64,000 bases of DNA from Acidobacteriota bacterium (GCA_003222395.1 QHWB01000032.1:62001-126000); one strand, 5' to 3'; shown: positions 24,843 through 33,573, counted from the first letter of the stretch. Numbers and translations: made by a program. Notes: a model not told the origin generated them from the letters alone.

Positions 24843-26657
24843 ATGCGCCTTGCGACTGTGCCACGCACCATGTCCCGATTGCGCACCGTGACCGCTGCGC
24901 TCGTCCTGTTGATGGGAGCGCTCTGGGCCTTTTCGAATCGACCGAACCCGTCGTCCAAAGTCGATCGTGCGCTGCGCGATTGGATTCAACATCCGACGAC
25001 GACGTCGATCCGAGCGCTAATCAAGGTTGTCCCAGCGGCGGGACCGCGCGTCTCGCGGCGCCTCCACCGTTCTGAGTCGACGACTGATTTCTTCCCTTCG
25101 ACGACGCCCGACCTCGTCGTCGCGGAATTATCGGCGACCGCGCTTCGTGCTGCAGCGCGCGATCCGGAGGTCATCAACATCTCGACCGACGCCCGGGTCA
25201 AGAGTCTCTCAACGTCATACCTGTCGCAGGACGTGTTGCTCGCCACCGAGGCCCTTCTTCCACGGACCTACGCGGGCGAAAACATCGGCGTGGCGGTCAT
25301 CGACTCCGGCGTGCTGCCGTCGGGCGACGCGAAGTACGTCGTCGTGACCTACGACTTCACGGCGGGCGGCGCCACGAAGGTCGACGGGCAGGATCCGTTC
25401 GGCCACGGCACGCATGTATCCGGGTTGATCGCGAGCACCGGCGCGACGTCGAACGATCTCTATGAGGGCATCGCGCCGGCGACGCGGCTGATCGCGTTGC
25501 GCGCGCTGGATCAGAACGGCTCCGGGTACACCAGCAACGTCATCAACGCGATCAACTTCGCGGTCGCGAACAAGAGCAACCTCGGCATCGACATTATCAA
25601 CCTCTCACTTGGTCATCCCATCTACGAGCCGGCATTCAACGATCCGCTCGTGGCGGCGGTCGAGAAGGCGGTTGCGGCCGGCATCGTCGTCGTCGCATCC
25701 GCCGGTAACTTCGGCGGAGATCCGAGCACTCACGTCCCGGGTTATGGCGGCATCACGTCGCCCGGCAACGCGCCAGACGCGATTACCGTCGGCGCGCTCG
25801 ACACGTTTCAAACCGTCACGCGCGGCGATGACGTCGTCGCGTGGTACAGCTCGCGCGGGCCGACGTGGTACAACGGATTTCAGAAACCCGACCTCGTCGC
25901 ACCGGGATCGCACATGGTGTCCGACGTGCCGACGTCGAGCACACTCGCCAAGTCCTATCCAGGCGGACTGATCAGGACTGACGGGCCAATCGCTCTCATG
26001 AAACTGAGCGGCACGAGCATGGCCGCGGGCGTCGTGAGCGGAGTCGTGTCGTTGATGCTCGACGCGAGCCGGAAGAACCATCCCGGCGCGCGGCTGACGC
26101 CGAATGCCGTCAAGGCGATGCTGCAGTACAGCGCGTTTCCGATGGCGAGCGTAGACACGCTGACGCAGGGCGCCGGCGCGCTCAATGCCGGCGGCGCCGT
26201 CGCACTCGCCGCTGCGATCGATCCGAATCAGCCGGTCAGCGCGTGGTGGCTGTCGACGGGCGTCAACACGTGGACGACGATCGCCAGACAGACGCTGGCC
26301 TGGGGACAGCGCGTCGTCTGGGGCGATCGCGTGATCTGGGGCAATCAGCTCTACACGAACGATCCCGCGTGGGCGCTGCGCGTCGTGTGGGGCGATCGCG
26401 TCATCTGGGGCAACCGCGTCATCTGGGGCAACAGCACAGTCTGGGACGGCAATGCCTCCGTCTGGGGCAATCGGGTGATCTGGGGCAACAGTCTGATCGG
26501 TCAGACGTCTGGCACGAGCACGACGTGGGGCAGCCTCTCCAGCGATGTCACCGCCGATCGTGTGGTGTGGGGCAATGTCAGCAGCCTGAACATCGCGCCG
26601 ACATCGGCGTCGTGGAGCAACGTGGAGCGGGCGAACGGCGACCTCGTCGCCAAGTAA
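24843..26657 (+). CDS. S8 (subtilisin-like) serine peptidase with C-terminal WGN/WGD repeats
   Basis: The protein is 604 aa from ATG 24843, or 595 from ATG 24870, which gives a neater signal peptide (MSRLRTVTAALVLLMGALWAF). The subtilase triad is complete: Asp154 (AVIDSGV), His188 (FGHGTHVSG) and Ser392 (SGTSMAAGV), plus SAGNFGG. An I9-like propeptide lies between the signal and Asp154. From about residue 485 the chain is built of short repeats such as RVVWGDRVIWGN, rich in Trp and Gly, up to the C-terminus. This tail may be a beta-structured surface or wall-binding module. It is likely secreted. Confidence 0.92.
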   Translation: MRLATVPRTMSRLRTVTAALVLLMGALWAFSNRPNPSSKVDRALRDWIQHPTTTSIRALIKVVPAAGPRVSRRLHRSESTTDFFPSTTPDLVVAELSATALRAAARDPEVINISTDARVKSLSTSYLSQDVLLATEALLPRTYAGENIGVAVIDSGVLPSGDAKYVVVTYDFTAGGATKVDGQDPFGHGTHVSGLIASTGATSNDLYEGIAPATRLIALRALDQNGSGYTSNVINAINFAVANKSNLGIDIINLSLGHPIYEPAFNDPLVAAVEKAVAAGIVVVASAGNFGGDPSTHVPGYGGITSPGNAPDAITVGALDTFQTVTRGDDVVAWYSSRGPTWYNGFQKPDLVAPGSHMVSDVPTSSTLAKSYPGGLIRTDGPIALMKLSGTSMAAGVVSGVVSLMLDASRKNHPGARLTPNAVKAMLQYSAFPMASVDTLTQGAGALNAGGAVALAAAIDPNQPVSAWWLSTGVNTWTTIARQTLAWGQRVVWGDRVIWGNQLYTNDPAWALRVVWGDRVIWGNRVIWGNSTVWDGNASVWGNRVIWGNSLIGQTSGTSTTWGSLSSDVTADRVVWGNVSSLNIAPTSASWSNVERANGDLVAK

Positions 26658-26668
26658 ACGGACCCAAC

Positions 26669-27313
26669 ATGGCGATACATCAAAACGTGACTGATCCCGC
26701 TCCGGCCGTCGGACGCGGCCGTGAGTGGCGTCGAGGTTTACCGGTGTTGAACGACGGCGGCGTGATGCTGCGCGAGCTTCGACTGCAGGACGCGCCATCT
26801 CTGCTTGCGCACCTGAACGACGCGCGCGTCCTTCGGTACATCGCGCCGTGTCCGTCGACCGTGGAGGACTTTCGTCGCTTCATCCGCTGGACGCGGGCGG
26901 AGCGACGGCTCGGGTTGCACGCATGCTTCGGCATCATCCCGCCGCAACAGACGACTCCGGCCGGCATCATCCAACTCTGGCCGATCGAGCGCGACTTCTC
27001 GACGGCCGAATGGGGCTTCGTCCTCGGTGAATCGCACTGGGGGACGGGTCTTTTTGCGCGCAGCGCGCGGCTGTTCCTCGATGCGGTGTTCTTCGACGCC
27101 GTGTTCGGTCCTCGTGGCGTATTCCGTCTCGAAGCGCGCGCCGTCGACGCGAACGGTCGCGGGAACGGTGTGCTGCGGAAACTGGCCGCGACGCGCGAAG
27201 GCGTGCTGCGCGGCGCATTTCGCAAGGGGGAAGAAAGCCGCGATCAGGTGATGTGGTCGATCCTTGCGTCCGATTGGCGCGCCCTCCGGGGACGTGACCG
27301 ACGGGTGAATTGA
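26669..27313 (+). CDS. GNAT-family N-acetyltransferase (RimJ/RimL type)
   Basis: The 214-aa protein has the RimL layout: VMLRELRLQDAPSLLAHLND, RYIAPCPSTVEDFRRFI, then AEWGFVLGESHWGTGLFARSARLFLDAVF (acetyl-CoA loop) and RLEARAVDANGRGNGVLRKLAATREGVLRG. It should acetylate an amino group of a protein or small molecule. It starts 11 bp after the S8 peptidase and probably shares its transcript. The ATG at 26669 is the first in the gap; an internal start at MLRELRL is possible. Confidence 0.85.
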   Translation: MAIHQNVTDPAPAVGRGREWRRGLPVLNDGGVMLRELRLQDAPSLLAHLNDARVLRYIAPCPSTVEDFRRFIRWTRAERRLGLHACFGIIPPQQTTPAGIIQLWPIERDFSTAEWGFVLGESHWGTGLFARSARLFLDAVFFDAVFGPRGVFRLEARAVDANGRGNGVLRKLAATREGVLRGAFRKGEESRDQVMWSILASDWRALRGRDRRVN

Positions 27314-27362
27314 CTGGTCGTTGAAACGACGAGGGCGAACACCGCGCGCAGCATGGGTTCCA

Positions 27363-29291
27363 ATGCCGCACGATGAACGGCGCGATGCCCGAGCGATGGT
27401 GCCGCAACCAGACGCCGAGCGCGAAGAGACGCAGTCCCCTCTGTTGAGGGCGTTCGTGCTCGCCGTCATCGTCGGCGGCGCCGCTGTCCTCCTGCACAGT
27501 GCGATCGCCATCCGTCACACGCGGCTCGACGTCTACCTGGTCCTGCTCGCGGCCCTGACGATTGCGAGCGGGCGGTTCGTCATCCGCGTGCCTGGCCGGC
27601 CGGTTACCGTCTCGGTGTCGGAGGTCTTCGTCTTCGCTTCCGTGCTGCTCTACGGCCCGGCGGCAGCGACCCTCATGGTCGCGGCCGATGGCATCTGGCT
27701 CTCGCTGAATCTTCGGCATCGGCGGCTCTATCGCACGCTCTTCAACATCGCGGAGCCGGCGATCTCGACATGGACGGCGGCCCAAGTCTTCCACGCACTT
27801 GCGGGCGCCGATCGATTCGCGCATGCGTTCACCAGCACACCGTCGCTCCTCGCCGCCGTCGGTGCGATGGCCGCGGTGTTCTTCTTCCTCAACAGCGGCC
27901 TCATGGCAATCGCGATTGCGCTCGAGAACCGGGCGTCGGCGTACGACATGTGGCGGCGTCATGCGTGGTACCTCGGGATCAACTACTTCGCCGCGGCGTC
28001 GCTCGCCACCCTGGCGGTGGGCAGCGACGGCACGCTCAATCTGGCCGTGATCGGACTGGCAGCGCCGCTGTTGATCCTTTCGCACGTCGCCTACCGTGAG
28101 GCATCGGCGCGCGTCGACGAGGCGCAGCGCCACGTCGGCGAGGTCGAGCACCTGTACCACGCGGCCGTCGAGATGCTCGCGATCGCCGTCGACGCCAAGG
28201 ACCAGGTCACGCACGGGCACATCCGCCGCGTCCAGCGTCACACGCTCGCCGTCGCGAAAACGCTCGGCGTGAGCGGCGCGGTCGACCTGAGGGCCATCGA
28301 AGCGGGCGCGCTGCTGCACGACATCGGCAAGCTCGCCGTCCCGGACTACGTGCTCAACAAACCGAGCAGCCTGACCCGCGTCGAACACGACACGATGAAG
28401 AAGCACGTGACGATGGGCGCGCGGATCCTGACCGCGGTCGATTTCCCGTACCCTGTCGTGCCGATCGTGCGCCATCACCACGAGCAGTGGGACGGCCGCG
28501 GATATCCCGACGGGCTCGTCGGCGCGGAAATTCCGATCGGCGCACGCATCCTGTCCGTCGTCGATTGCTTCGACGCGCTGACGTCGGATCGTCCCTATCG
28601 GTCCAGGCTGAGCGATGAGCGCGCGATGGAGATCCTGCGATCGCGGAAGGGCACCTTTTACGATCCCGCGATCGTGGAGAAGTTCATCGAGCTGATTCCC
28701 GCGCTGCGGCGCGAAGACGCGGCACACGGCGGATCGGACGTGCGCGGCTTCGTCGTGGCGGGTCTGGCGCAGGCGGCGAGCGAACGCGGTCGCGAGCCAA
28801 CGGTCGCCGGCCTGCCGACCGTGCGGCCGCGCGTCCGCGCGCTCTTCGCCGATCGCATCGCTCGCATCGCGGACGCGGAGGCGTGTCTGTTTGCGGTCGG
28901 TGCCGCCGGCGATCTGCTGCTGGTCGCGCATGCGACACTGCGCCTTGGCGGCTCCGCCGCGTCGCTCCGGATCCCGATCGGCGGCGGCGTGTCAGGTTGG
29001 GTGGCCGTCAACCGCAGTACGATTCGCAACGCCGATCCGCGGCTCGATCTCGGAGACCTCGCCGAATCGCTTGCGCTTCGCGCCTGCATCAGCACGCCAA
29101 TCTTCATGGGCGCGGAACTGTTCGGCGTGCTCACGGTGTACGGAACGCAGGCGGCGGGATTTTCCGACGAAACGATCGCGTCGGTCGGCATGCTCGCGCA
29201 GGAGATCGGCTTGGCCATCGCGCGAGCCGATGCCGACGGCGACGACACGCGCCCCGTTGTCCGCCGCCCGCCGATCGCCGCGGTTTCCTGA
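27363..29291 (+). CDS. Membrane HD-GYP phosphodiesterase with C-terminal GAF domain
   Basis: The protein is about 642 aa. Residues ~20-245 carry several hydrophobic membrane segments of a MASE-like sensor. The HD-GYP domain follows, with HGHIRRVQRHT, LLHDIGKLAVP (His319-Asp320), HHHEQWDGRGYPDGL and DCFDALTSDRPYR. A GAF domain fills the last ~130 residues (GGGVSGWVAVN ... LRACISTPIF). HD-GYP enzymes degrade cyclic di-GMP. The start is uncertain: ATG 27363 is preferred, with a TTG at 27321 possible. The stop is 1 nt from the next start. Confidence 0.88.
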   Translation: MPHDERRDARAMVPQPDAEREETQSPLLRAFVLAVIVGGAAVLLHSAIAIRHTRLDVYLVLLAALTIASGRFVIRVPGRPVTVSVSEVFVFASVLLYGPAAATLMVAADGIWLSLNLRHRRLYRTLFNIAEPAISTWTAAQVFHALAGADRFAHAFTSTPSLLAAVGAMAAVFFFLNSGLMAIAIALENRASAYDMWRRHAWYLGINYFAAASLATLAVGSDGTLNLAVIGLAAPLLILSHVAYREASARVDEAQRHVGEVEHLYHAAVEMLAIAVDAKDQVTHGHIRRVQRHTLAVAKTLGVSGAVDLRAIEAGALLHDIGKLAVPDYVLNKPSSLTRVEHDTMKKHVTMGARILTAVDFPYPVVPIVRHHHEQWDGRGYPDGLVGAEIPIGARILSVVDCFDALTSDRPYRSRLSDERAMEILRSRKGTFYDPAIVEKFIELIPALRREDAAHGGSDVRGFVVAGLAQAASERGREPTVAGLPTVRPRVRALFADRIARIADAEACLFAVGAAGDLLLVAHATLRLGGSAASLRIPIGGGVSGWVAVNRSTIRNADPRLDLGDLAESLALRACISTPIFMGAELFGVLTVYGTQAAGFSDETIASVGMLAQEIGLAIARADADGDDTRPVVRRPPIAAVS

Positions 29292-29292
29292 G

Positions 29293-31023
29293 ATGTCGCG
29301 GAAGACATACGTCGTCATCGCCGGCGTCGTGGTGCTTGCGCTCGGCGGGTTCATGCGGCTCGGTGCGCCGCGCGCTTTCCGAGCGGCGCCGTCGCGGGCC
29401 GATACGCTCGTCGCATCGGTTCGCGCCGAGCCTCGCACGTTCAACCGCTACGTCGCTCGCGATTTCACGACGACTGTCGTCTCGCTCCTGACGCATTCGG
29501 CGCTGGTCCGCGTCAACCGCGTCACCGACCGGCTCGAGCCGGAGCTTGCCGAGAGCTGGGAACTGATGCCGGACGGCCTCACGTATCGTCTTCGTCTGCG
29601 ATCGGGGCTGCGCTTTTCGGACGGCGTCCCGTTCTCCGCCGACGACGTCGTGTTCGCCTTTCGCGCGATTTACGAGACGCCGGAGGCGGGCATTCTCGCC
29701 GACACGCTCCAAGTGCGGGGACGGCCGCTCGACGTCCGATCGGAAGGCGCGACGATCGTGTCGATTCGATTTCCGTCGCCGTTCGGCCCCGGCCTGCGCC
29801 TGCTCGACGGCGTTCCAATTCTGCCGCGCCATCGACTCGAGGCGCGTGTGAGAGCCGGAACGTTTCAGTCCGCGTGGGGCGTTTCCACGCCGCCGTCGGA
29901 CATCGCGGGGCTCGGACCCTTCGTGCTCCGACGCTACGACCCGGGACAGCGGCTCACGTTCGATCGCAATGTGTTCTACTGGCGCCGCCAGGACGGTCGG
30001 CCCCTGCCCAAACTCGACCATCTCGTCCTCGAGATCGTGCCCGATCAGTCGACCGAGGCGCTGCAGCTTCGGAGCGGCGCGATCGATCTCACCCAAAGCG
30101 AGCTTCGTCCCGCCGACATGGCGGCGCTGACACGGGCGTCACGTGCCGGTGAGGTCGCGCTGGAAGATCTCGGCGTCGGCGTCGATGGAGATCTGTTCTG
30201 GATCAATCTGACCGCCGCGAAGGCCAGGGACGTGCGAAGCCGTTGGCTGCAGCATCCTGATTTCAGGCGTGCCGTCTCGCGCAGCATCGACCGGCAGGCG
30301 TTCGTCGATGCCGTTTATCTCGGCGCCGCCGTGCCCTCGTCCGGCATCGTGTCGCCGGGCAACCGAACGTGGTTTGTGGACGCGCCGGCGCCGCCCTACG
30401 ACCTCGCGGCGGCAACGCGCCTGCTCACGTCACTGCAGTTGGTCGATCGAGACCACGATGGAACGCTCGACGACGTGGATGGCAGCCCCGTTCGTTTCAC
30501 GGTGCTCACACAAAAGGGCAACACGTCGCTCGAGCGCGGCGCTCAGGTCCTGCGGGAGAGCCTCGCGCGCGTCGGCGTACGTGTTGACGTCGTCGGCCTC
30601 GAGGTCGGGACGCTCGTCGAGTATCTGACGACCGGCCGCTATGACGCCGCGTATTTTCGGCTTCTGACGACCGACACGGACCCGGCGCTGAACGGAGACT
30701 TCTGGCTCAGCTCCGGCAGCGCGCACGTGTGGAATCCTTCCCAGCGCACCCCCGCGACGCCGTGGGAAGGCGACATCGATCGGCTGATGGACGAAGTGTC
30801 GACGGCCTCCGAGGCGAGCCGGCGCCGCGCGCTGTTCGCGGACGTCCAGGGCATCATGGCGCGCGAGGTGCCGGTGCTCTGTTTTGCCTTCCCGCGCCTG
30901 TCGTACGCCATGGCGCGGCGCGTGGTCGGCGCGACGCCGGCGCCGTTCCGCCCTCCGGTGCTGTGGAATCCGGCGGTCATCGGCGTGAGAGACGTCCCCA
31001 CCGATCCGCTGACCGGCCGATAA
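29293..31023 (+). CDS. ABC transporter substrate-binding protein, family 5 (oligopeptide type), orphan
   Basis: The 576-aa protein has an N-terminal signal or anchor (VVIAGVVVLALGGFM) and the SBP_bac_5 pattern: AEPRTFNRYVARDFTT, LEPELAESWELMPDGLTYRLRLRSGLRFSDG, FSADDVVFAF, GLGPFVLRRYDPGQRLTF, LRSGAIDLTQSEL and HPDFRRAVSRSIDRQAF. It binds peptides or a similar solute. No permease or ATPase gene for such a system is in the window. The ATG lies 1 nt after the HD-GYP stop, so the pair is co-translated, suggesting a sensing role. Confidence 0.88.
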   Translation: MSRKTYVVIAGVVVLALGGFMRLGAPRAFRAAPSRADTLVASVRAEPRTFNRYVARDFTTTVVSLLTHSALVRVNRVTDRLEPELAESWELMPDGLTYRLRLRSGLRFSDGVPFSADDVVFAFRAIYETPEAGILADTLQVRGRPLDVRSEGATIVSIRFPSPFGPGLRLLDGVPILPRHRLEARVRAGTFQSAWGVSTPPSDIAGLGPFVLRRYDPGQRLTFDRNVFYWRRQDGRPLPKLDHLVLEIVPDQSTEALQLRSGAIDLTQSELRPADMAALTRASRAGEVALEDLGVGVDGDLFWINLTAAKARDVRSRWLQHPDFRRAVSRSIDRQAFVDAVYLGAAVPSSGIVSPGNRTWFVDAPAPPYDLAAATRLLTSLQLVDRDHDGTLDDVDGSPVRFTVLTQKGNTSLERGAQVLRESLARVGVRVDVVGLEVGTLVEYLTTGRYDAAYFRLLTTDTDPALNGDFWLSSGSAHVWNPSQRTPATPWEGDIDRLMDEVSTASEASRRRALFADVQGIMAREVPVLCFAFPRLSYAMARRVVGATPAPFRPPVLWNPAVIGVRDVPTDPLTGR

Positions 31024-31078
31024 GACCCCTTCGCGCTCCGTTCATTCGACATTCGCTCGCGATCGTCGGCCTGGCGTT

Positions 31079-31174
31079 CGCGCCGGTGATGAGTCCGTGC
31101 CGGTTCGCCATCGACGGCCGGAACACGACGTCCGCGCCGGCGTGGCTCTTCGCGATGGCGAACGGTTCGGTCAT
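31079..31174 (-). pseudogene. N-terminal remnant of a DUF853/YjgR-type HerA-like ATPase
   Basis: Starting at ATG 31174, overlapping the DUF72 stop as ATGA, the frame reads MTEPFAIAKSHAGADVVFRP and then MANRHGLITGA. This is the conserved opening of DUF853 (YjgR) proteins, whose next residues form Walker A (TGTGKT). Here the similarity breaks exactly at ITGA, and unrelated sequence runs to a stop near 30977. About 450 codons are missing, so this is a truncated, non-functional gene end left by a deletion. Confidence 0.6.
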
Positions 31175-31938
31175 GTGGTCAGTCCGAGGCGAGCCATCAG
31201 CATCCTGGCGAATTCCGGTCCTTTACCTTCCTCTTCGTGCTTGAAGTAGACGAACACGTCGCGGCACGACTCGGTGACGCGCGCGATCGTGTCGCCCCAC
31301 TGCGCGATGTCGTCCGGTTTGTAACCCTCGTCGCGCAGGCGGAAGTACGCGTAATCGGCGGTGACGCGAACCGGCGTCGAAACCTTTCTTACTCCGGGGG
31401 CCCCTACCGTCCGGTCACGCTTCGCGGGGCCCCGAATGCCCCGCTCGCCGCTATCGGCGACGCAGAGCGCGAGGTTTCTCGCGGACAGACGCGTGAAGAT
31501 CTCTTCGTCGAGCCACGACTCGTGGCGGAACTCGAACGCCGCGCAGACCTTCGGCGGAAGGTCGGCGAGGAACGCGTCGAACACCGCGACATCCTTCTTG
31601 AGATTCGGCGGCAGCTGGAACAGCAGCGCGCCGAGCTTGTCGCCGAGCGTGCCCGCCACCTGACAGAATCCGCTGACCAGCGAGGCCGTGTTTTTCATTC
31701 GGCTGTCGTGCGTGATCCGCCGCGGCGCTTTGAGCGTGAGCTTGTAGGGTGACGGCGTCTGCGCTGCCCATCCCGCCGCCAGCTTCTCGTTCGGCATGCG
31801 GTAGAACGTGTAGTTGATCTCGACGGTCGGAAAGCGCTCGGCGTAGTACGGCAGCATCTTCGCTGCCGGAAGATTTTCCGGATAGAAGCTGCCTTTCCAC
31901 TCTGGATAGTTGTAGCCCGAGGTGCCGACCCAAATCAT
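31171..31938 (-). CDS. DUF72 family protein with in-frame insertion
   Basis: The 255-aa protein has DUF72 motifs in order: VGTSGYNYPEWKGSFYP, FPTVEINYTFYRMP, YKLTLKAPRRITHD, LGALLFQLPPNLKKD, FEFRHESWLD, ALCVADS, TADYAYFRLRDEGY and DVFVYFKHEEEGKGPEFA. Between ALCVADS and TPVRVTADY, where relatives have only a few residues, lie ~24 extra ones (GERGIRGPAKRDRTVGAPG plus VRKVS). They are encoded by a palindromic GC-rich insert. The family is TIM-barrel-like and of unknown function. The ATG at 31938 follows a TATAAA box by 10 nt. Confidence 0.88.
   Translation of the reverse strand: MIWVGTSGYNYPEWKGSFYPENLPAAKMLPYYAERFPTVEINYTFYRMPNEKLAAGWAAQTPSPYKLTLKAPRRITHDSRMKNTASLVSGFCQVAGTLGDKLGALLFQLPPNLKKDVAVFDAFLADLPPKVCAAFEFRHESWLDEEIFTRLSARNLALCVADSGERGIRGPAKRDRTVGAPGVRKVSTPVRVTADYAYFRLRDEGYKPDDIAQWGDTIARVTESCRDVFVYFKHEEEGKGPEFARMLMARLGLTT
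31385..31434. repeat. Palindromic repeat inserted in frame in the DUF72 gene
   Basis: TTTCTTACTCCGGGGGCCCC begins the insert, and CGGGGCCCCG at 31425-31434 mirrors CGGGGGCCCC at 31395-31404. The opening TTTCTTACT is shared with the elements at 34074 and 50082. Confidence 0.45.
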
Positions 31939-31948
31939 GACAAACTAG

Positions 31949-31954
31949 TTTATA
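31949..31954 (-). promoter_or_regulatory. -10-like box TATAAA for the DUF72 gene
   Basis: Minus-strand TATAAA ends 10 nt before the ATG at 31938. It overlaps the first base of the divergent SCO1 start codon, and the gap between the two genes is 15 bp. Confidence 0.35.
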
Positions 31955-32847
31955 TGCGCTCTCATCTGCTCCACTCGCTGGCAATCGCGCTGATTGCGAG
32001 CTGCTGTGCTCAGCGCCAGCCGCAGAACACGTACAGACTCCAGGGCCAGGTCCTGTCGATCGAAGCGCCGCGCAAGACCCTTACGATCAAACACTCGGAA
32101 ATCAAAGGGCTGATGCCGGCCATGACGATGCCCTACACGGTGAAAGACGATCGGTTGCTGAACGGCCTCACGCCAGGGGATCTCGTCGACGCCACGCTCG
32201 TCATCGTGTCGAACGATGCTTACTTGACCGCGATCACGAAAACTGGCCAGGCGCCGCTGGAGAAACCGCCGGCCGACGCGCCGATGCCGTCTGCTTCGTC
32301 CGGCCCCAAACTGCTCGAACCGGGCGAAGAGGTGCCCAACGCGTCGTTCGTCGATCAGGACGGCAGGAAGCGGACCTTCAACAGCTTCAAGGGATCGACC
32401 GTCGTGATGACCTTCATCTACACGAAGTGTCCGCTGGCGACGTTCTGTCCGCTGATGGATCGGCATTTCGCGACGCTGCAGACATCCCTTGACGAAGACG
32501 CGGCGAAAAGGGTCCGCCTGGTGACCGTCAGCTTCGATCCGGCGACCGACACGCCGCGCGTGCTGAAACAGCACGCGAGGGCGTTGAAGGCCGACCCGAC
32601 CCGCTGGACGTTTCTCACGGGCGATCAGAACGAGATCGATCGCTTCGCCGCGAGATTCGGCGTCGCCGTCTCGCGTGCGTCGAACGATCCGCGCGACATT
32701 ACCCACAACCTGCGGACGGTCATCATCGATGCCGAGGGAAAGCTCGTGAAGACGTACGTCGGCAACGAGTGGACGCCCGGTCAGGTCCTCACGGACCTGC
32801 GGGACGTGATTCGGGATTCGGGATTCGGGATTCGCCGGGCCTCGTGA
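31954..32847 (+). CDS. SCO1/SenC-type copper chaperone with N-terminal CusF-like domain, lipoprotein
   Basis: The 297-aa protein has a lipoprotein-like start (LAIALIASCC). Residues ~25-105 form a CusF-like copper-binding domain (LTIKHSEIKGLMPAMTMPY). The C-terminal part is a SCO thioredoxin fold: VDQDGRKRTFNSFKGSTVVM, YTKCPLATFCPLMD with Cys159 and Cys165, and ITHNLRTVIID with the copper-ligand His251. Such proteins deliver copper to cytochrome oxidase or act as thiol reductants. The last residues (RDSGFGIRRAS) come from a GATTCGG heptamer repeat and are probably not functional. Confidence 0.92.
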   Translation: MRSHLLHSLAIALIASCCAQRQPQNTYRLQGQVLSIEAPRKTLTIKHSEIKGLMPAMTMPYTVKDDRLLNGLTPGDLVDATLVIVSNDAYLTAITKTGQAPLEKPPADAPMPSASSGPKLLEPGEEVPNASFVDQDGRKRTFNSFKGSTVVMTFIYTKCPLATFCPLMDRHFATLQTSLDEDAAKRVRLVTVSFDPATDTPRVLKQHARALKADPTRWTFLTGDQNEIDRFAARFGVAVSRASNDPRDITHNLRTVIIDAEGKLVKTYVGNEWTPGQVLTDLRDVIRDSGFGIRRAS

Positions 32848-32921
32848 CACGCCGGGCCTCGTGACACGCCGGGCCTCGTGACACGTCCGAAGCGAATCCC
32901 AAGTCCCAAATCCCGAATCCC
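32808..32921. repeat. Composite repeat block: heptamers, 17-bp triplication, inverted heptamers
   Basis: GATTCGG occurs four times at 32808-32835. Then a 17-bp unit (CGCCGGGCCTCGTGACA) repeats three times at 32833-32883. Then CGAATCCC/AAGTCCC-type copies in inverted orientation lie at 32893-32921. The block overlaps the 3' end of the SCO1 gene and the predicted start of the next gene. Confidence 0.7.
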
Positions 32922-33573
32922 GACGCGCTTGACGCCGCGCGAGCGGAGGCTCATAGCGCGGCTTCGGACGCCGACCGACGTTCAGCGGTACCTGAACGCG
33001 CTGCCGTACAACGAAGAGCCGGGCGGCCGCGCGACGCTGCGCAGCTTCCGCGGCGTCGTCGAACACGGCTGCGCGCATTGCCTCGAGGCGGCGCTCTTCG
33101 CCGCGACCGTGCTCGAGCGGCACGGCTATCCGCCGCTCGTCCTGAGCTTCGAGTCGATCGACGAGCTCGATCACGTCATCTTCGTGTACCGCGAGCGGGG
33201 ACGCTGGGGATCGGTCGCGCGGTCGCGCGATCCGGGGCTGCACGGACGCAAGCCGGCGTTCGCCACGACGCGCGCGCTGGCCCTGAGCTATTTCGACGCG
33301 TACATCGACTTCACCGGCCGCCTGACCGGCTACGTCGTCGTCAACCTTGCCGAGTTGATGGGCAAGTACGACTGGCGGTTGTCGGACAGGAATGTGTGGA
33401 AGGTCGAGCGATCGCTGCTCGACTACCCGCATCGATCGATCGCGTCGTCGGACCGGCGCGTCGACAGGCTGCGCGCGAAGTACCAGGCGTTTCGCGCGAA
33501 GTTTCCCGATCGCAAGCCGATCTTCTATCGCGGACGCGAACGGTGGATGGAGTTGCCGCCCGAATTCAGATAA
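32878..33573 (+). CDS. Transglutaminase-like cysteine hydrolase candidate
   Basis: The protein is about 231 aa from GTG 32878. Residues encoded up to ~32925 (KRIPSPKSRIPT) come from the repeat block, so TTG 32929 (LTPRERRLIARL) may be the true start. The core carries EHGCAHCLEAALFAATVLE, DHVIFVYRERGRWGSV and ARSRDPGLHGRKPAF, with Cys, His and Asp in the order and spacing of a transglutaminase/NlpC-like triad. This assignment is by motif only. The tail is rich in basic and aromatic residues. Confidence 0.7.
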   Translation: MTRPKRIPSPKSRIPTRLTPRERRLIARLRTPTDVQRYLNALPYNEEPGGRATLRSFRGVVEHGCAHCLEAALFAATVLERHGYPPLVLSFESIDELDHVIFVYRERGRWGSVARSRDPGLHGRKPAFATTRALALSYFDAYIDFTGRLTGYVVVNLAELMGKYDWRLSDRNVWKVERSLLDYPHRSIASSDRRVDRLRAKYQAFRAKFPDRKPIFYRGRERWMELPPEFR

